Below, piece after piece: positions 8,877 through 18,560 of a stretch of DNA of 64,000 nt. Position numbers and translations under genes: made by a program. The DNA is taken from NCBI RefSeq assembly GCF_008973665.1, contig NZ_WACP01000012.1:62001-126000 (forward strand). The letters are read 5' to 3'. Origin of the DNA: Paenibacillus tengchongensis. GTDB taxonomy: Bacteria; Bacillota; Bacilli; Paenibacillales; Paenibacillaceae. The notes beneath the pieces are model-generated. The model was not told the DNA's origin. It worked only from the letters and a program-made list of their open reading frames with translations, and ran no database searches. Numbering within the stretch: position 1 is the first letter of the stretch; each line of letters begins with the position of its first letter.

Positions 8877-10442
8877 TTAATTTTTTGATAGCACAAAACT
8901 TCTAATCTTACTTATTACATAGTCGATTTTTTCATGGGTCATACCAGGGTAAACGCCAACCAGGAACGTATCATGCATAATTTTATCCGTATTTTTCAAG
9001 TCACCACTAATGCGATAGTTCACACCTACAAAAGCAGGTTGACGCGTCAGATTACCAGCGAATAACATCCGGGTTTGAATACGGTTAGCTTCTAAATACT
9101 CTACGATCTCATTCTTAGTAAATTTAGCATTATCTTGTACAGTTAGCATAAAGCCGAACCAGCTTGGATCCGAATTTTCTGTAGCTCTGGGGAGAATGAA
9201 GTGATCCCCCAGATCCTTCAAGCCCTCGTACAGGCGTTTAAAGTTATCTTTACGCGCCTGAGTGAACATAGGTACTTTTTTAAGTTGTTCCACCCCAATT
9301 GCAGCTTGCATTTCAGTGACACGTAGATTGTATCCAATATGGGAATACGTGTATTTGTGATCATATCCATATGGTAGGGAACCCAATTCCCATCCAAAGC
9401 GTCTGTTACATGTATTATCACAGCCCGATGGACACCAGCAATCTCTGCCCCAATCTCTGAAAGATTCAATTATTGATTTAAGTAAGGCATTGTTAGTATA
9501 TACAGCCCCTCCTTCACCCATAGTCATGTGGTGAGGAGGATAGAAGCTAGATGTACCTATATGGCCATGAGTTCCAGTCAACTTGCCGTCAAACTTTGAA
9601 CCAAGAGCATCACAGTTATCTTCAATTACCCATAAATTATATTTCGCAGCGATTTGCATAACTTTATCCAATTCAAAAGGATTTCCCATAGTATGAGCTA
9701 CCATTATAGCCCTTGTCTTAGGTGTAATGGCTTCCTCTATACGGTCTACAATTATATTATATGTCCCAAGTTCAACGTCAATAAAGACAGGAACAGCACC
9801 GTTCTGAACAATAGGCGTTACCGTTGTAGGGAACCCAGCCGCAACAGTAATAACTTCATCTCCTGGTTTAATTTGACGGTCCTTCAGCTTAGGGGATGTT
9901 AGTGCTGAAAAGGCCAAAAGGTTAGCTGAAGATCCAGAGTTAGTCAGCAATGCATAACGCACTCCCAGAAATTCTGCGTACTCTTTTTCGAATTGTTTAT
10001 TGTAACGACCTGCAGTCAGCCAAAAATCCAGGGAGGAATCAACAAGACTCCGCATCTCTTTCTCGTCGTAAACGCGGCCGCCGTAAGATACGGCAGATTT
10101 ATCCGGATCAAATTTTTTATTCTTATCAACATGAAATTCCTCATAATATCCTTCAACTTTAGCCAAAATATCAAGTCTAAAAATCTTCTCTAGATCAGTT
10201 TTATTAATTTCAGAGAAAAAATCAACATCTTCGTTACAAGTTATCGTCTTCATACGTACATCTAAATATAGTGGAGTAATAAACTTCGGATGATTTAAAT
10301 CAATAACATATTTGTCTGAATGGCTCACCAAAAACTCATTAGTAAGAATAAAAATCTCAAATTGAGTTGATGTCAACTCAGAAGATACAACTCCATACTC
10401 TTTTGTTTTTTTAAAGATTACAATAGCACCAGGCTTTAACAT
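8877..10442 (-). CDS. rfbH: CDP-4-keto-6-deoxyglucose 3-dehydrase (RfbH/DdhC), with an extra N-terminal domain
   Basis: 521 residues. From about residue 85 onward it matches the PMP- and [2Fe-2S]-dependent E1 enzyme of 3,6-dideoxyhexose synthesis. The usual aminotransferase lysine is replaced by His in PPHHMTMGEGGA. The iron-sulfur cysteines are in RDCWCPSGCDNTCNRRFG. GYDHKYTYSHIGYN and SDPSWFGF are also family-typical. Known family members are about 437 residues, so the first 85 or so residues (MLKPGAIVIFKKTKEYGVV...) are an extension with a beta-barrel look, faintly like PemK/MazF folds. The E3 reductase partner (RfbI/DdhD) needed for turnover is not in the window. The start at 10442 is an ATG; the upstream gap to 10595 holds nothing recognised. 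Confidence 0.92.
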   Translation of the reverse strand: MLKPGAIVIFKKTKEYGVVSSELTSTQFEIFILTNEFLVSHSDKYVIDLNHPKFITPLYLDVRMKTITCNEDVDFFSEINKTDLEKIFRLDILAKVEGYYEEFHVDKNKKFDPDKSAVSYGGRVYDEKEMRSLVDSSLDFWLTAGRYNKQFEKEYAEFLGVRYALLTNSGSSANLLAFSALTSPKLKDRQIKPGDEVITVAAGFPTTVTPIVQNGAVPVFIDVELGTYNIIVDRIEEAITPKTRAIMVAHTMGNPFELDKVMQIAAKYNLWVIEDNCDALGSKFDGKLTGTHGHIGTSSFYPPHHMTMGEGGAVYTNNALLKSIIESFRDWGRDCWCPSGCDNTCNRRFGWELGSLPYGYDHKYTYSHIGYNLRVTEMQAAIGVEQLKKVPMFTQARKDNFKRLYEGLKDLGDHFILPRATENSDPSWFGFMLTVQDNAKFTKNEIVEYLEANRIQTRMLFAGNLTRQPAFVGVNYRISGDLKNTDKIMHDTFLVGVYPGMTHEKIDYVISKIRSFVLSKN

Positions 10443-10595
10443 CTTTGCACCCCTTTTAATTTAGGAAATATTATTCACAACAAAATCAATTCGCGAGGTA
10501 GAGTGATTTAACTCAAGAACAACAAGTTTTAATATATTCTTAAGTTGGGTAAACAATCTTGATGATTTTGGGTTGTCTGTTCCTAGAGTTGACTA

Positions 10596-11774
10596 CTACA
10601 AATCAGCTTGAATCATTAGTTTTTCGTATAACTCATCTACTACACATCCTATATGCTCCCAACTATGATTTTTCATGACAAATTCTCTGGCATTTCGCCC
10701 TATTTCGTTTCTCATTTCGGAGTTATTTAACACCTTCAATACTAGAGAAACGAATTCTTCTGCATTATCTGCAATTAATATATCTTTTCCAATTGAGACA
10801 TCAATGCTTCCAACACCTAAACTAGTAGTTATAACAGTTAAACCACAAGCCATAGCCTCTAAAATTTTATTTTGCATCCCTGAACCAGATTGCATTGGTG
10901 CAATAGAGACAATTGCATCATTTAAAATTTCAGGCAAGGATTCTACAAAACCCATTACCTTTATTCCTGGTCTTTTTCCTAGATTCAATACTTCTTTCGA
11001 TGGACTTACTCCTGCAATAACAAATTCTACATCGGGTTCAGCTTTATTAATTTCAGGAAAACAGTTATCAGCAAACCATTTAACTGCATGTACATTTGGA
11101 GCATAACTCATATTACCTGTAAAAATAATTTTATTTTTTCTATTTTCTCTGTTCACTGGTTTAAATGAATTTGTATCCACACCTAAAGGTATTACACTAA
11201 CATTGCTGTCATCAAAATACACTTTGTCTTTATCAGAAACCAATAACATATGATCAAAAGACTTACCAATCTGTCTTTCATACTTAATAATTCTTTTTAA
11301 CTCGTTTTTTAATATCCATGATTTTGGTGGGGCTTCTTTCAAAATACTTCTTTCTAGATTCAATTGCATAGAATCTATCAAATCCAATATCTTTATACCT
11401 TTGATATTCAAAAAATAGGGAGCAGTCCGCAATAAAAAACCATTCACAATATCAAATTCATGTTTTTCAATAAGAGAATCAACTTTTTTTTGAAATTCTC
11501 CAGACTTATAATAAACAACTTGTAAGGGAAATTTTTTATAATAACCTTTAATAGTATTCATTAGTGAACGCCATTTAGACAATTTTACAGTATGAACTTC
11601 ACAACAGTACTTTTCTAAAACTTCAACGCCTATTAAATCCTCCTCTTTTTGATAAAGTGAGAGTAATACTATTTCATGTTTTTTACTTAATGTTTTTAAG
11701 CGATTGAAAACAATATTCTGATCACCTTTTAATGTTGGGTACGGTAATCTTAAAGTAACATATAGAATTTTCAA
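10596..11774 (-). CDS. Glycosyltransferase, GT4-like (GT-B fold)
   Basis: 392 residues. The N-terminal half starts MKILYVTLRLPYPTLKGD. The C-terminal nucleotide-binding half has VIFTGNMSY.PN (here IIFTGNMSYAPN), VIAGVSPS, VMGFVESLPEIL and the E-x7-E element KILEAMACGLTVITTSLG, typical of family 4 retaining transferases. It is cytoplasmic or membrane-associated and adds one sugar to the lipid-linked repeat unit. It lies directly downstream of a second GT4 gene (12 bases). Donor and linkage cannot be deduced. The gene is AT-rich compared with the flanking housekeeping genes. Confidence 0.85.
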   Translation of the reverse strand: MKILYVTLRLPYPTLKGDQNIVFNRLKTLSKKHEIVLLSLYQKEEDLIGVEVLEKYCCEVHTVKLSKWRSLMNTIKGYYKKFPLQVVYYKSGEFQKKVDSLIEKHEFDIVNGFLLRTAPYFLNIKGIKILDLIDSMQLNLERSILKEAPPKSWILKNELKRIIKYERQIGKSFDHMLLVSDKDKVYFDDSNVSVIPLGVDTNSFKPVNRENRKNKIIFTGNMSYAPNVHAVKWFADNCFPEINKAEPDVEFVIAGVSPSKEVLNLGKRPGIKVMGFVESLPEILNDAIVSIAPMQSGSGMQNKILEAMACGLTVITTSLGVGSIDVSIGKDILIADNAEEFVSLVLKVLNNSEMRNEIGRNAREFVMKNHSWEHIGCVVDELYEKLMIQADL

Positions 11775-11786
11775 CTGTCTATCTCC

Positions 11787-12935
11787 CTATTTTTCCATTA
11801 AAGATTTATAAACTTCTAATGTATTAAAGGCCATATTCCTCCATGAAAACTTTTGAACTCTTTGTAAACCTTTTACACTGAGCTCTTTTCTTAACATTTC
11901 ATTATTAAACAATTCAATAATCCCTTGCTTCAATTCTTCTCCACTACTTGGGTTAATAGTAAGTGCTGCATCTTCTACAATTTCCGGTATAGAGGTGGTG
12001 TTAGAAGTAATTACAGGTGTTCCGCAAGCCATTGACTCTAGCGGCGGTATTCCAAAACCTTCATATAAAGAAGGATACAGGAACATAGTTGCATTTTTAT
12101 ACAAATAAACCAATTCTGTTTCGTTGATGAAATCCATAAAAATAATTTTATTTGCAAATTCCGTTTTTTCTACAATGGAATACATTTCGGAATTTCTCCA
12201 ATTCGGCATCCCCACAATCACCAAATTACAATCTATACGGCCATCTTTTATAGCCTCAATATATTTCTCAATTACTAATCTAGTATTTTTCCGATGATCG
12301 TCTGCACCTAAAGTTAGTATGTAGTTATCCCCATTCATTTTATTTGGTATATCCGAAAATTCATCTAATCTAACATCATCTTTAAAACAATCGTTTGCAG
12401 CTTCATAAATTACTTGTATTTTTTTGTTATCATACCATGGAAAATGCCTTAGGATGTCATTTTTAGAAAATGTAGACACAGTAATAATTAATTCTACATA
12501 TTTCATCATTCTATTAACGACAAATTTTCTATAGATCCTCCCCATTTTTTGGTATCTGGAATTTGGTGTTGGTATTACAGATTTCCCCTTAAGGAACATT
12601 ACGTCATGTAACGTAGTAATAATTTTTGTTTTTTTCGGTAGTATATGCGTTATCGGAGAAGTATTTCCCGTACAATGAATTATATCAACTTTATCTTTCT
12701 TAGCAGCAATAGGGAAATAAAGTTGTTCCCATAAAAAGTAATTTCTTTGCATCAAATTTCTAATAATAAAATTCGGCTGTGTTGGCAGTACATTTTCCTC
12801 ATCTTCTTTATCTATATAAAGAAAATACAAGTTTTCTTTATCTAGTTCGGCCAGATGACATAATAAATTTAAAGTATAATTCCCAATACCGCGACGGTTA
12901 TGGATAGCAAAACGCGCATCTATACCAATATTCAT
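11787..12935 (-). CDS. Glycosyltransferase, GT4 family
   Basis: 382 residues. MNIGIDARFAIHNRRGIGNY is the classic start of mannosyl-type GT4 enzymes. TLGADDHRKNT gives the phosphate-binding loop, and FLYPSLYEGFGIPPLESMACGTPVITSNTTSIPE carries the E-x7-E motif. The resemblance to WbpZ/MtfB-like enzymes suggests mannosyl or rhamnosyl transfer, which would fit with manC in the same locus (inference). It belongs to the repeat-unit assembly block, between the polymerase and the other GT4 gene. Confidence 0.88.
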   Translation of the reverse strand: MNIGIDARFAIHNRRGIGNYTLNLLCHLAELDKENLYFLYIDKEDEENVLPTQPNFIIRNLMQRNYFLWEQLYFPIAAKKDKVDIIHCTGNTSPITHILPKKTKIITTLHDVMFLKGKSVIPTPNSRYQKMGRIYRKFVVNRMMKYVELIITVSTFSKNDILRHFPWYDNKKIQVIYEAANDCFKDDVRLDEFSDIPNKMNGDNYILTLGADDHRKNTRLVIEKYIEAIKDGRIDCNLVIVGMPNWRNSEMYSIVEKTEFANKIIFMDFINETELVYLYKNATMFLYPSLYEGFGIPPLESMACGTPVITSNTTSIPEIVEDAALTINPSSGEELKQGIIELFNNEMLRKELSVKGLQRVQKFSWRNMAFNTLEVYKSLMEK

Positions 12936-12977
12936 AAAATAATTATACTCCTTCTGAAGCTAATAAATAAAACTTCT

Positions 12978-14318
12978 TCATATTTTTTTTCGCATAAAAA
13001 AACTAAATAATTTAACTGAAAGGAGCATTACAACAATTTCACTTATCGTTGTAAAGATCATTAAAGATATTGATCCTCTGATTAATTGCAAACCATAAGC
13101 TGAGTATATAGCAAGCAGCAATATCCTTTTATTCGCATTTTTATTATCAAAAGCACTTCTTATATCTTTTAGTTTCTTGTCAATGCCATTCGAAAAAGCA
13201 AAAAATATAAACGGGTATATGAATAACCCTAAGAATGAGAAATGCACAAATATGCCTTCCAGACCTCCGCTAACAATACTATTTGGATACCAATAAAATG
13301 ATTGTATTTCAGCGGGTATATCACCTAAATTTTTCCTGAAATAGCTCGGTATAAGTTGTACCAGACCTTCAAGAAGTGAGATACCAAAATCAGCTCTAAG
13401 TTTTCCTGAGTTAATTATTTCAGTCATAACGCCAGATAATCCACTCATTGCTTCAATCGAAATTCGATAATTAAGATCCAAAGAAAACAATGTCGATTCA
13501 GGATTTTGAACAATATAATTAATTATTTTTAATATATTTGAAGAGCCAACCATAGGCACAACATGCCTGTATGATCCATAAGCAAACATCATAATAAAAA
13601 TAAGTAAGCCAGAAAACATAATAACAAAACGATACCTTTTCAACTGTATTCCATTACTAGTTCTTTGTGAATAGACATAAACGACCAAAAGCATTAACAA
13701 ATGATAAATTGCCATTATTCTTGAGAATGATAGTATTAAGATTATTGAAATCACATACATGATCCTATCAAAAAAATTCACATAATAATTCGAGGCAATC
13801 TTTATCAGCCAGGGATATGTCATAGCACCCAGTCCTATTATAAGAAAAGTTGTACCTGAAGCTGTAGATCTATCTGATAATAACCACGCACTAACTCCAC
13901 CCACTAAATTAATTACTAAAACAGTTAATACAGCTTGTAACATAAATAATAATCCATAATATATTGGGCTCATAGAAACTTTTTTCTTCTCTTCATTGTC
14001 TTTTACTAATAAATAATCTATTTCCGTAGCAAATTCATTTTTTTGATGAGCCTTATCAATGAGAAACAATATAAATACAATTGTGAATAAGCAATAGCTC
14101 GCTAATCTATGACCTTGTAAACTTATTACATTATATAGATAAACTGCGTAATCATATTTTTCTAGTGATAGAGTAATATGTATTGCTTGTCCAGCTGCTA
14201 AAAAAATAAATACTGCCCAATAGATGATACCAATCATGTTATTTTTCTTATAAGAACCTATCATTAATAAAGTCGAAAGTAATAATGTCAAAACATTAAT
14301 TATCATTAAGTCATTCAT
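12978..14318 (-). CDS. wzy: Wzy-like polysaccharide polymerase
   Basis: 446 residues with about 10-12 hydrophobic segments spread over the whole length and a large polar loop around 265-330, the usual architecture of O-antigen/EPS polymerases. There is no strong sequence motif, as is normal for Wzy. The call relies on topology, length and its position between glycosyltransferases, with one wzx nearby. It would polymerise lipid-linked repeat units on the outer face of the membrane. It could alternatively be an EpsG-like or other membrane glycan enzyme. Confidence 0.75.
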   Translation of the reverse strand: MNDLMIINVLTLLLSTLLMIGSYKKNNMIGIIYWAVFIFLAAGQAIHITLSLEKYDYAVYLYNVISLQGHRLASYCLFTIVFILFLIDKAHQKNEFATEIDYLLVKDNEEKKKVSMSPIYYGLLFMLQAVLTVLVINLVGGVSAWLLSDRSTASGTTFLIIGLGAMTYPWLIKIASNYYVNFFDRIMYVISIILILSFSRIMAIYHLLMLLVVYVYSQRTSNGIQLKRYRFVIMFSGLLIFIMMFAYGSYRHVVPMVGSSNILKIINYIVQNPESTLFSLDLNYRISIEAMSGLSGVMTEIINSGKLRADFGISLLEGLVQLIPSYFRKNLGDIPAEIQSFYWYPNSIVSGGLEGIFVHFSFLGLFIYPFIFFAFSNGIDKKLKDIRSAFDNKNANKRILLLAIYSAYGLQLIRGSISLMIFTTISEIVVMLLSVKLFSFFMRKKI

Positions 14319-14339
14319 CGTAATATTCCTCTATAAACA

Positions 14340-15281
14340 TCATTTTAGTTTTTTTACTTTCTCTGCTTGTGTATTTAACCAAAACTGTTCTTTAGGATAC
14401 TTATTTTTTGCGCCATCTATAAAACCTTGAATCTTACATCTTGCCAATGCCAAACGATAATGTTTCTCATTAATTTTTTCCAAAGTCAAAATATTTCTAT
14501 CTTTTTCATACAAATCTTTAAAAGCGGATATAACAATTCTTAGTATCCAGTAAAACCAAATTTTCTTAGACTGTTTTTTCATAATAATACTTACTGCATA
14601 ACCAGCTCCGTAAGAATAACCTAAAATGGTTTTTAAGGATTTAGCTTTCTCAAATAAACCCGGATGAGAAACTTTTATTGAGGCGAGAAGCTTTGAATTC
14701 ATTTTTTTCTCAATACCTTTAGCAATTAAAACAAATGCCTCTCCAGATAATGCAGAATGTTTCGAACCTACTCCTACCTCAGGAAAACCGCCCAGGTCAA
14801 TTAAAAAGAAACTTTTTTTCACAATCAAATTCCATTCAATAATATATCTAGGGAAATTATAAAAATCTAAATACGGAGGATTTCCTGGCCAATGAGTAGA
14901 GTATGAACCGTTAATCATTTCACCTCTCTGCACTGCAATTAAATCCAAAGTTCCTTCATCTAATAACTGTATAAGTTCCGTTAAATTTTCATAATTAGAG
15001 TGAAGAATAGCATCGTCATCCATGAAAAATATATATTTACCTGATGCGATGTTGGCACCAGTATTTCTAGCAATCGCAGCTGAAAAGATATGTTCAGTCA
15101 GATAATCGATCACATTAATTGGGGATATAAAATCAATTAGCGATTGATCTAATTTCTTTTGTGTTTGGTTTACTATAACTATTTCAATTCTACTATCCTT
15201 CCATTTTGAAAGTGAATCGAACAATATGTTTAAATTTTCATTAATATTTACTACTGGTACAACAATTGAAAGAATCTTCAT
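14340..15281 (-). CDS. Glycosyltransferase, GT2-like
   Basis: 313 residues. The N-terminal GT-A fold starts ILSIVVPVVNINENLNILFDSL, with a metal-binding DxD region in YIFFMDDDAILH at about 90 and acceptor residues around LSGEAFVLIAKG. The C-terminal part is basic. It overlaps the upstream GT2 gene by four bases, so the two are translationally coupled. It adds one sugar of the repeat unit; specificity unknown. Confidence 0.82.
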   Translation of the reverse strand: MKILSIVVPVVNINENLNILFDSLSKWKDSRIEIVIVNQTQKKLDQSLIDFISPINVIDYLTEHIFSAAIARNTGANIASGKYIFFMDDDAILHSNYENLTELIQLLDEGTLDLIAVQRGEMINGSYSTHWPGNPPYLDFYNFPRYIIEWNLIVKKSFFLIDLGGFPEVGVGSKHSALSGEAFVLIAKGIEKKMNSKLLASIKVSHPGLFEKAKSLKTILGYSYGAGYAVSIIMKKQSKKIWFYWILRIVISAFKDLYEKDRNILTLEKINEKHYRLALARCKIQGFIDGAKNKYPKEQFWLNTQAEKVKKLK

Positions 15282-16270
15282 GTTTGGTTAACCCCCTTTA
15301 AACGACGTTTACAATATCTCATAATAGTAAACGGAAACTTCAAAAGGGGTCTTGGTATTATATAGAATGGGTAAATTGCAAACCAAAATAGTGGATTTTT
15401 CGAGTGTGTATCGACAATCAACTTTTTAGTTTTGATAACTTCTTCATCTCCATAATTACATCTCCATGCAATTAAACCTGGAAGTACAAGTTTCAACAAA
15501 GCTTCATTTATTACTTTTTTAACAGCATGCTCAGTGTATCCCTTATCTTGAAAACTCAAGTAAATACGAGGTAATTCATAAGCAAAATATTTCAAAGGAA
15601 ACCAACCACCAGTGTCAGTCCTTTGAGCAATTATATAATCACCAACCCAAACAGATCTTTTATCTGTTGACAAAGCACTAAGCATTAGAGAGATTTGTAC
15701 AAAGCCAGACCCAATAGAATCTTTAATTTTCTCTCCTTTTATAATAGTCTTTGCCTCTCTGGCATTTATAACTATTGAAGAAATAAAACCTAAATTATAT
15801 GAAACAAACTTAATATGTTCATTTGGATCATTAAAATAAATATCTTTACCGCTAGATTTATAGGTAACATATTTTATTTTTGGATTTGTTCCTTTGAAAG
15901 AGTAATAATTGAGGGATAACAAAGAAAATTCTTCATTTTGTTTAATTATGTTTAGAATTTTTCTCAGACCCTCTTCTAATAAAACGTCATCGTCTGAACA
16001 AAAAAATATATACTCTCCATTTGCATAATTAATCAAAGACAAAAAGTTCCCATCAAACCCCAAATTCACTTCATTAGAAAAATATTTTATGAATCCATGC
16101 TTAGAACATAGCTCATACATGATGTCTTTAGTATTATCCGTAGAGGCATTATCTGAAACAATTATTTCCACTTCATCTTCTAATTCAACAATCTGACTTA
16201 TGAACTTATTTAAGCACTCTTTTAATTTTTCTGCTCTATTCCATGTCGGAATGCAAATCGATAATTTCAT
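15278..16270 (-). CDS. Glycosyltransferase, GT2 family
   Basis: 330 residues. LSICIPTWNRAEKLKECL at the N-terminus, IIVSDNASTDNT at about 38 and FFCSDDDVLLEEG (DxD) at about 90 are GT2 hallmarks. Towards the C-terminus it has aromatic hydrophobic stretches (FWFAIYPFYIIPRP) that may associate with membrane. It overlaps both neighbours by four bases (wzx upstream, GT2 downstream), forming a tightly coupled trio. Confidence 0.87.
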   Translation of the reverse strand: MKLSICIPTWNRAEKLKECLNKFISQIVELEDEVEIIVSDNASTDNTKDIMYELCSKHGFIKYFSNEVNLGFDGNFLSLINYANGEYIFFCSDDDVLLEEGLRKILNIIKQNEEFSLLSLNYYSFKGTNPKIKYVTYKSSGKDIYFNDPNEHIKFVSYNLGFISSIVINAREAKTIIKGEKIKDSIGSGFVQISLMLSALSTDKRSVWVGDYIIAQRTDTGGWFPLKYFAYELPRIYLSFQDKGYTEHAVKKVINEALLKLVLPGLIAWRCNYGDEEVIKTKKLIVDTHSKNPLFWFAIYPFYIIPRPLLKFPFTIMRYCKRRLKGVNQT

Positions 16271-17622
16271 ATGAAATTCCCCTTAGAATTATTACTTGAT
16301 TTCATCATATATCTGATCTCTATAATATTTGATATCAATATTGGAGTTATTGCCAATACGGATCCAAAGGACACCCCAAATGCTCCATAATAATTCCCTA
16401 AATAGAAGCACAATGGAAGATTAATTATAGCAGCCACCATAAACATAAGTGATTGTCTTTTTATTCGATTCATCCCATTAAGAAGGGCGCTCGTTGAATT
16501 AATCAAAGCATAAATTAAAGCCCAAATAGATAAACTCACAACCAAGGGCAAGTTATGTATTTCTTTTCCAACCCATAAATTCAGAAATACGTTATGGAAA
16601 ACCACAAAAACACTACCACCAAAACCAAAAATAAATAATGTTAAAATGTTGATTACTTTAAAAGTTCTTTTTATCCATACTAAGTTACCGGTCGCGGATG
16701 CTTGAGTATATGCAGACCAGAGTGGCGTTAATAGTGTAGATTGTACTGATATTAATAAGACAAATAACTTTTGAATAATGCTAAAGTCCCCTGCCTCTGC
16801 CAAACCTGTGACTTTCCCAATAATTAAAGAACCAGTCGAAAAAATCAACACAGAAGATATTCCTTGCAACCAAAAATTATAAGATACTTTTTTAAGATCA
16901 TTAAAAATCCTTATAACAAGACTTAATTTAACTAATCTAACTTTCCATCCTCGCAACTTCACGAACACCATTGTACGAATAATCAATATACACGTCATCG
17001 TAATGAAGTAACTTGATACTAGGAATAAGAATGAAATATGTTCAAAACTCAAACTAATAATTATGACAATTGCTAATAATAATGATTGGCATGTCTCCAT
17101 AAGACTTCGCCAATGTGTCTCTTGATACGCTAATAATGTTGACGAATGTAGCCCAAAAGGAATATTGAACATGAGATTACCTATTACCACCAACATTATT
17201 AATTTTATGTTTTTCAAGAGATAATTTTCAGATATATTAAAAATATTTTGCCATGGAAAGATTGATACCAGTACAAAAGCTAATATTATCCCTAAAAAAG
17301 ACACTATACATAAAATAAAAAACACTGAAAAAAAGTATCTCTCTTCTTCTTTAGAATCATTCTTAGTTGCAGAAAAAAAAGTTAACTTATTTCTTAGACT
17401 TTGTCCCAATCCGAAATCTAAAGAAGCAAACATTACTATAAAAGAAGACAGCACTGACCATAACCCAAACATTTCATCATTCAATTTTCTTCCGAGTATA
17501 GTAATAACAAGCATATTGCTTGCAATTGTTACAAACTGAGATAATAACATGGAAAAAGACCCCATCAAAAGCCTATTCCCCTTAAATCTATTTGTAAATA
17601 CTTTTTTAAGAACTAAGAGCAT
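16267..17622 (-). CDS. wzx: Wzx-like lipid-linked oligosaccharide flippase
   Basis: 451 residues with about 12-14 hydrophobic helices. It belongs to the polysaccharide-export (MOP/MVF) type, judged from the N-terminal LLMGSFSMLLSQFVTIASNMLV, FGLWSVLSSFIVMFASLDFGLGQSLRN and the C-terminal AFGVSFGSVLAI. It should flip undecaprenyl-linked repeat units to the outside for Wzy. It overlaps the next GT2 gene by four bases. Confidence 0.88.
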   Translation of the reverse strand: MLLVLKKVFTNRFKGNRLLMGSFSMLLSQFVTIASNMLVITILGRKLNDEMFGLWSVLSSFIVMFASLDFGLGQSLRNKLTFFSATKNDSKEEERYFFSVFFILCIVSFLGIILAFVLVSIFPWQNIFNISENYLLKNIKLIMLVVIGNLMFNIPFGLHSSTLLAYQETHWRSLMETCQSLLLAIVIIISLSFEHISFLFLVSSYFITMTCILIIRTMVFVKLRGWKVRLVKLSLVIRIFNDLKKVSYNFWLQGISSVLIFSTGSLIIGKVTGLAEAGDFSIIQKLFVLLISVQSTLLTPLWSAYTQASATGNLVWIKRTFKVINILTLFIFGFGGSVFVVFHNVFLNLWVGKEIHNLPLVVSLSIWALIYALINSTSALLNGMNRIKRQSLMFMVAAIINLPLCFYLGNYYGAFGVSFGSVLAITPILISNIIEIRYMMKSSNNSKGNFI

Positions 17623-17668
17623 TTAAATCATCCTTTTAGAATTAACCTCATTCTTAAACAATTTATCT

Positions 17669-18550
17669 TTAACCGTTACTAACTCCCCATTGCTTTTCAG
17701 TTAAAATAATTGAATTTTCGAAATCAACAACATTATAATTGAACTCATCATCATACTTCTCTTTTTCGTACGTTAGATTACCGAATAATTTATTAAAAAC
17801 CTTAATTTTCTTGTCTAACTTTTTCACTATAATGGCTAAAGTATGTGAGAATATTATCTTGTTTTGGTGTACATGAGCTAGAAGAAAAACCAACTCTTTT
17901 GTAGAAACCCATTCATTATTCTGGGGCAAAAAAACACCGCTGGTTTTCTTTTCCAAAAGAATTCTTATGAATTCGCTTAGATTATCTATATAAATCATAC
18001 TTCTCTTATTTTCAAGTAAGGGAAATATTTTGAATTTTAAAACTAATGTGCGTAATTTTGCATAATTACCTGGACAGTTAGGTCCATATATCATAGGTGC
18101 ACGAATTATAGAAACTGAGAAGTTTACGTCATTTAAGGTTGTAATTTCATTTTCAGCATCCAGCTTACTTTCCCCATAAAATGAATTCGGGTTACACTTT
18201 GTTTTAATATTCAATGTAGTATCGGCCCCAATTGTTCCTTCTTCTCCATAGACTGACATACTACTCATAAAAATAAAATGCGTTACCTTAGAAGCTTTAG
18301 CCTTTACAGCAACATCAAGTGTGAGCTTGCTATTCACCTTAAAGTATTCTTCTCTCGTTTTTTTTGATTCTTTTTGATGCGCAATACCTGCAAAATGAAG
18401 AACGGAATCATATTTAGAAAAGTCAACTAACTTCCATTCATCTGTTTTCAAAGAAATAGTGTCTACATTATATTGTTTAGGGTAATTTTCTAACCATATT
18501 TTCAATCTGGTCGTAATATAACTACTTTGACCAGTTATTAATATATTCAT
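17669..18550 (-). CDS. NAD-dependent epimerase/dehydratase family protein (SDR)
   Basis: 293 residues. MNILITGQSSYITTRL is a slightly degenerate Rossmann start, followed by VLHFAGIAHQK, the catalytic Ser in FMSSMSVYGEEG and YGESKLDAE (Tyr-x3-Lys). This matches the sub-group found beside initiating sugar transferases in Gram-positive capsule loci (4-epimerase/reductase type). Gene context next to the phosphoglycosyltransferase suggests it modifies the first sugar, for example making or reducing a 4-keto UDP-sugar derived from the EpsC-like dehydratase (inference). Confidence 0.78.
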   Translation of the reverse strand: MNILITGQSSYITTRLKIWLENYPKQYNVDTISLKTDEWKLVDFSKYDSVLHFAGIAHQKESKKTREEYFKVNSKLTLDVAVKAKASKVTHFIFMSSMSVYGEEGTIGADTTLNIKTKCNPNSFYGESKLDAENEITTLNDVNFSVSIIRAPMIYGPNCPGNYAKLRTLVLKFKIFPLLENKRSMIYIDNLSEFIRILLEKKTSGVFLPQNNEWVSTKELVFLLAHVHQNKIIFSHTLAIIVKKLDKKIKVFNKLFGNLTYEKEKYDDEFNYNVVDFENSIILTEKQWGVSNG

Positions 18551-18560
18551 TTAAGCCACC

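Noticed and set aside
10170..10442. Idea that the RfbH extension is a free toxin gene with its antitoxin
   Set aside because: It is fused in frame without stop or start between, and no antitoxin-like gene is adjacent. Kept only as a fold resemblance.
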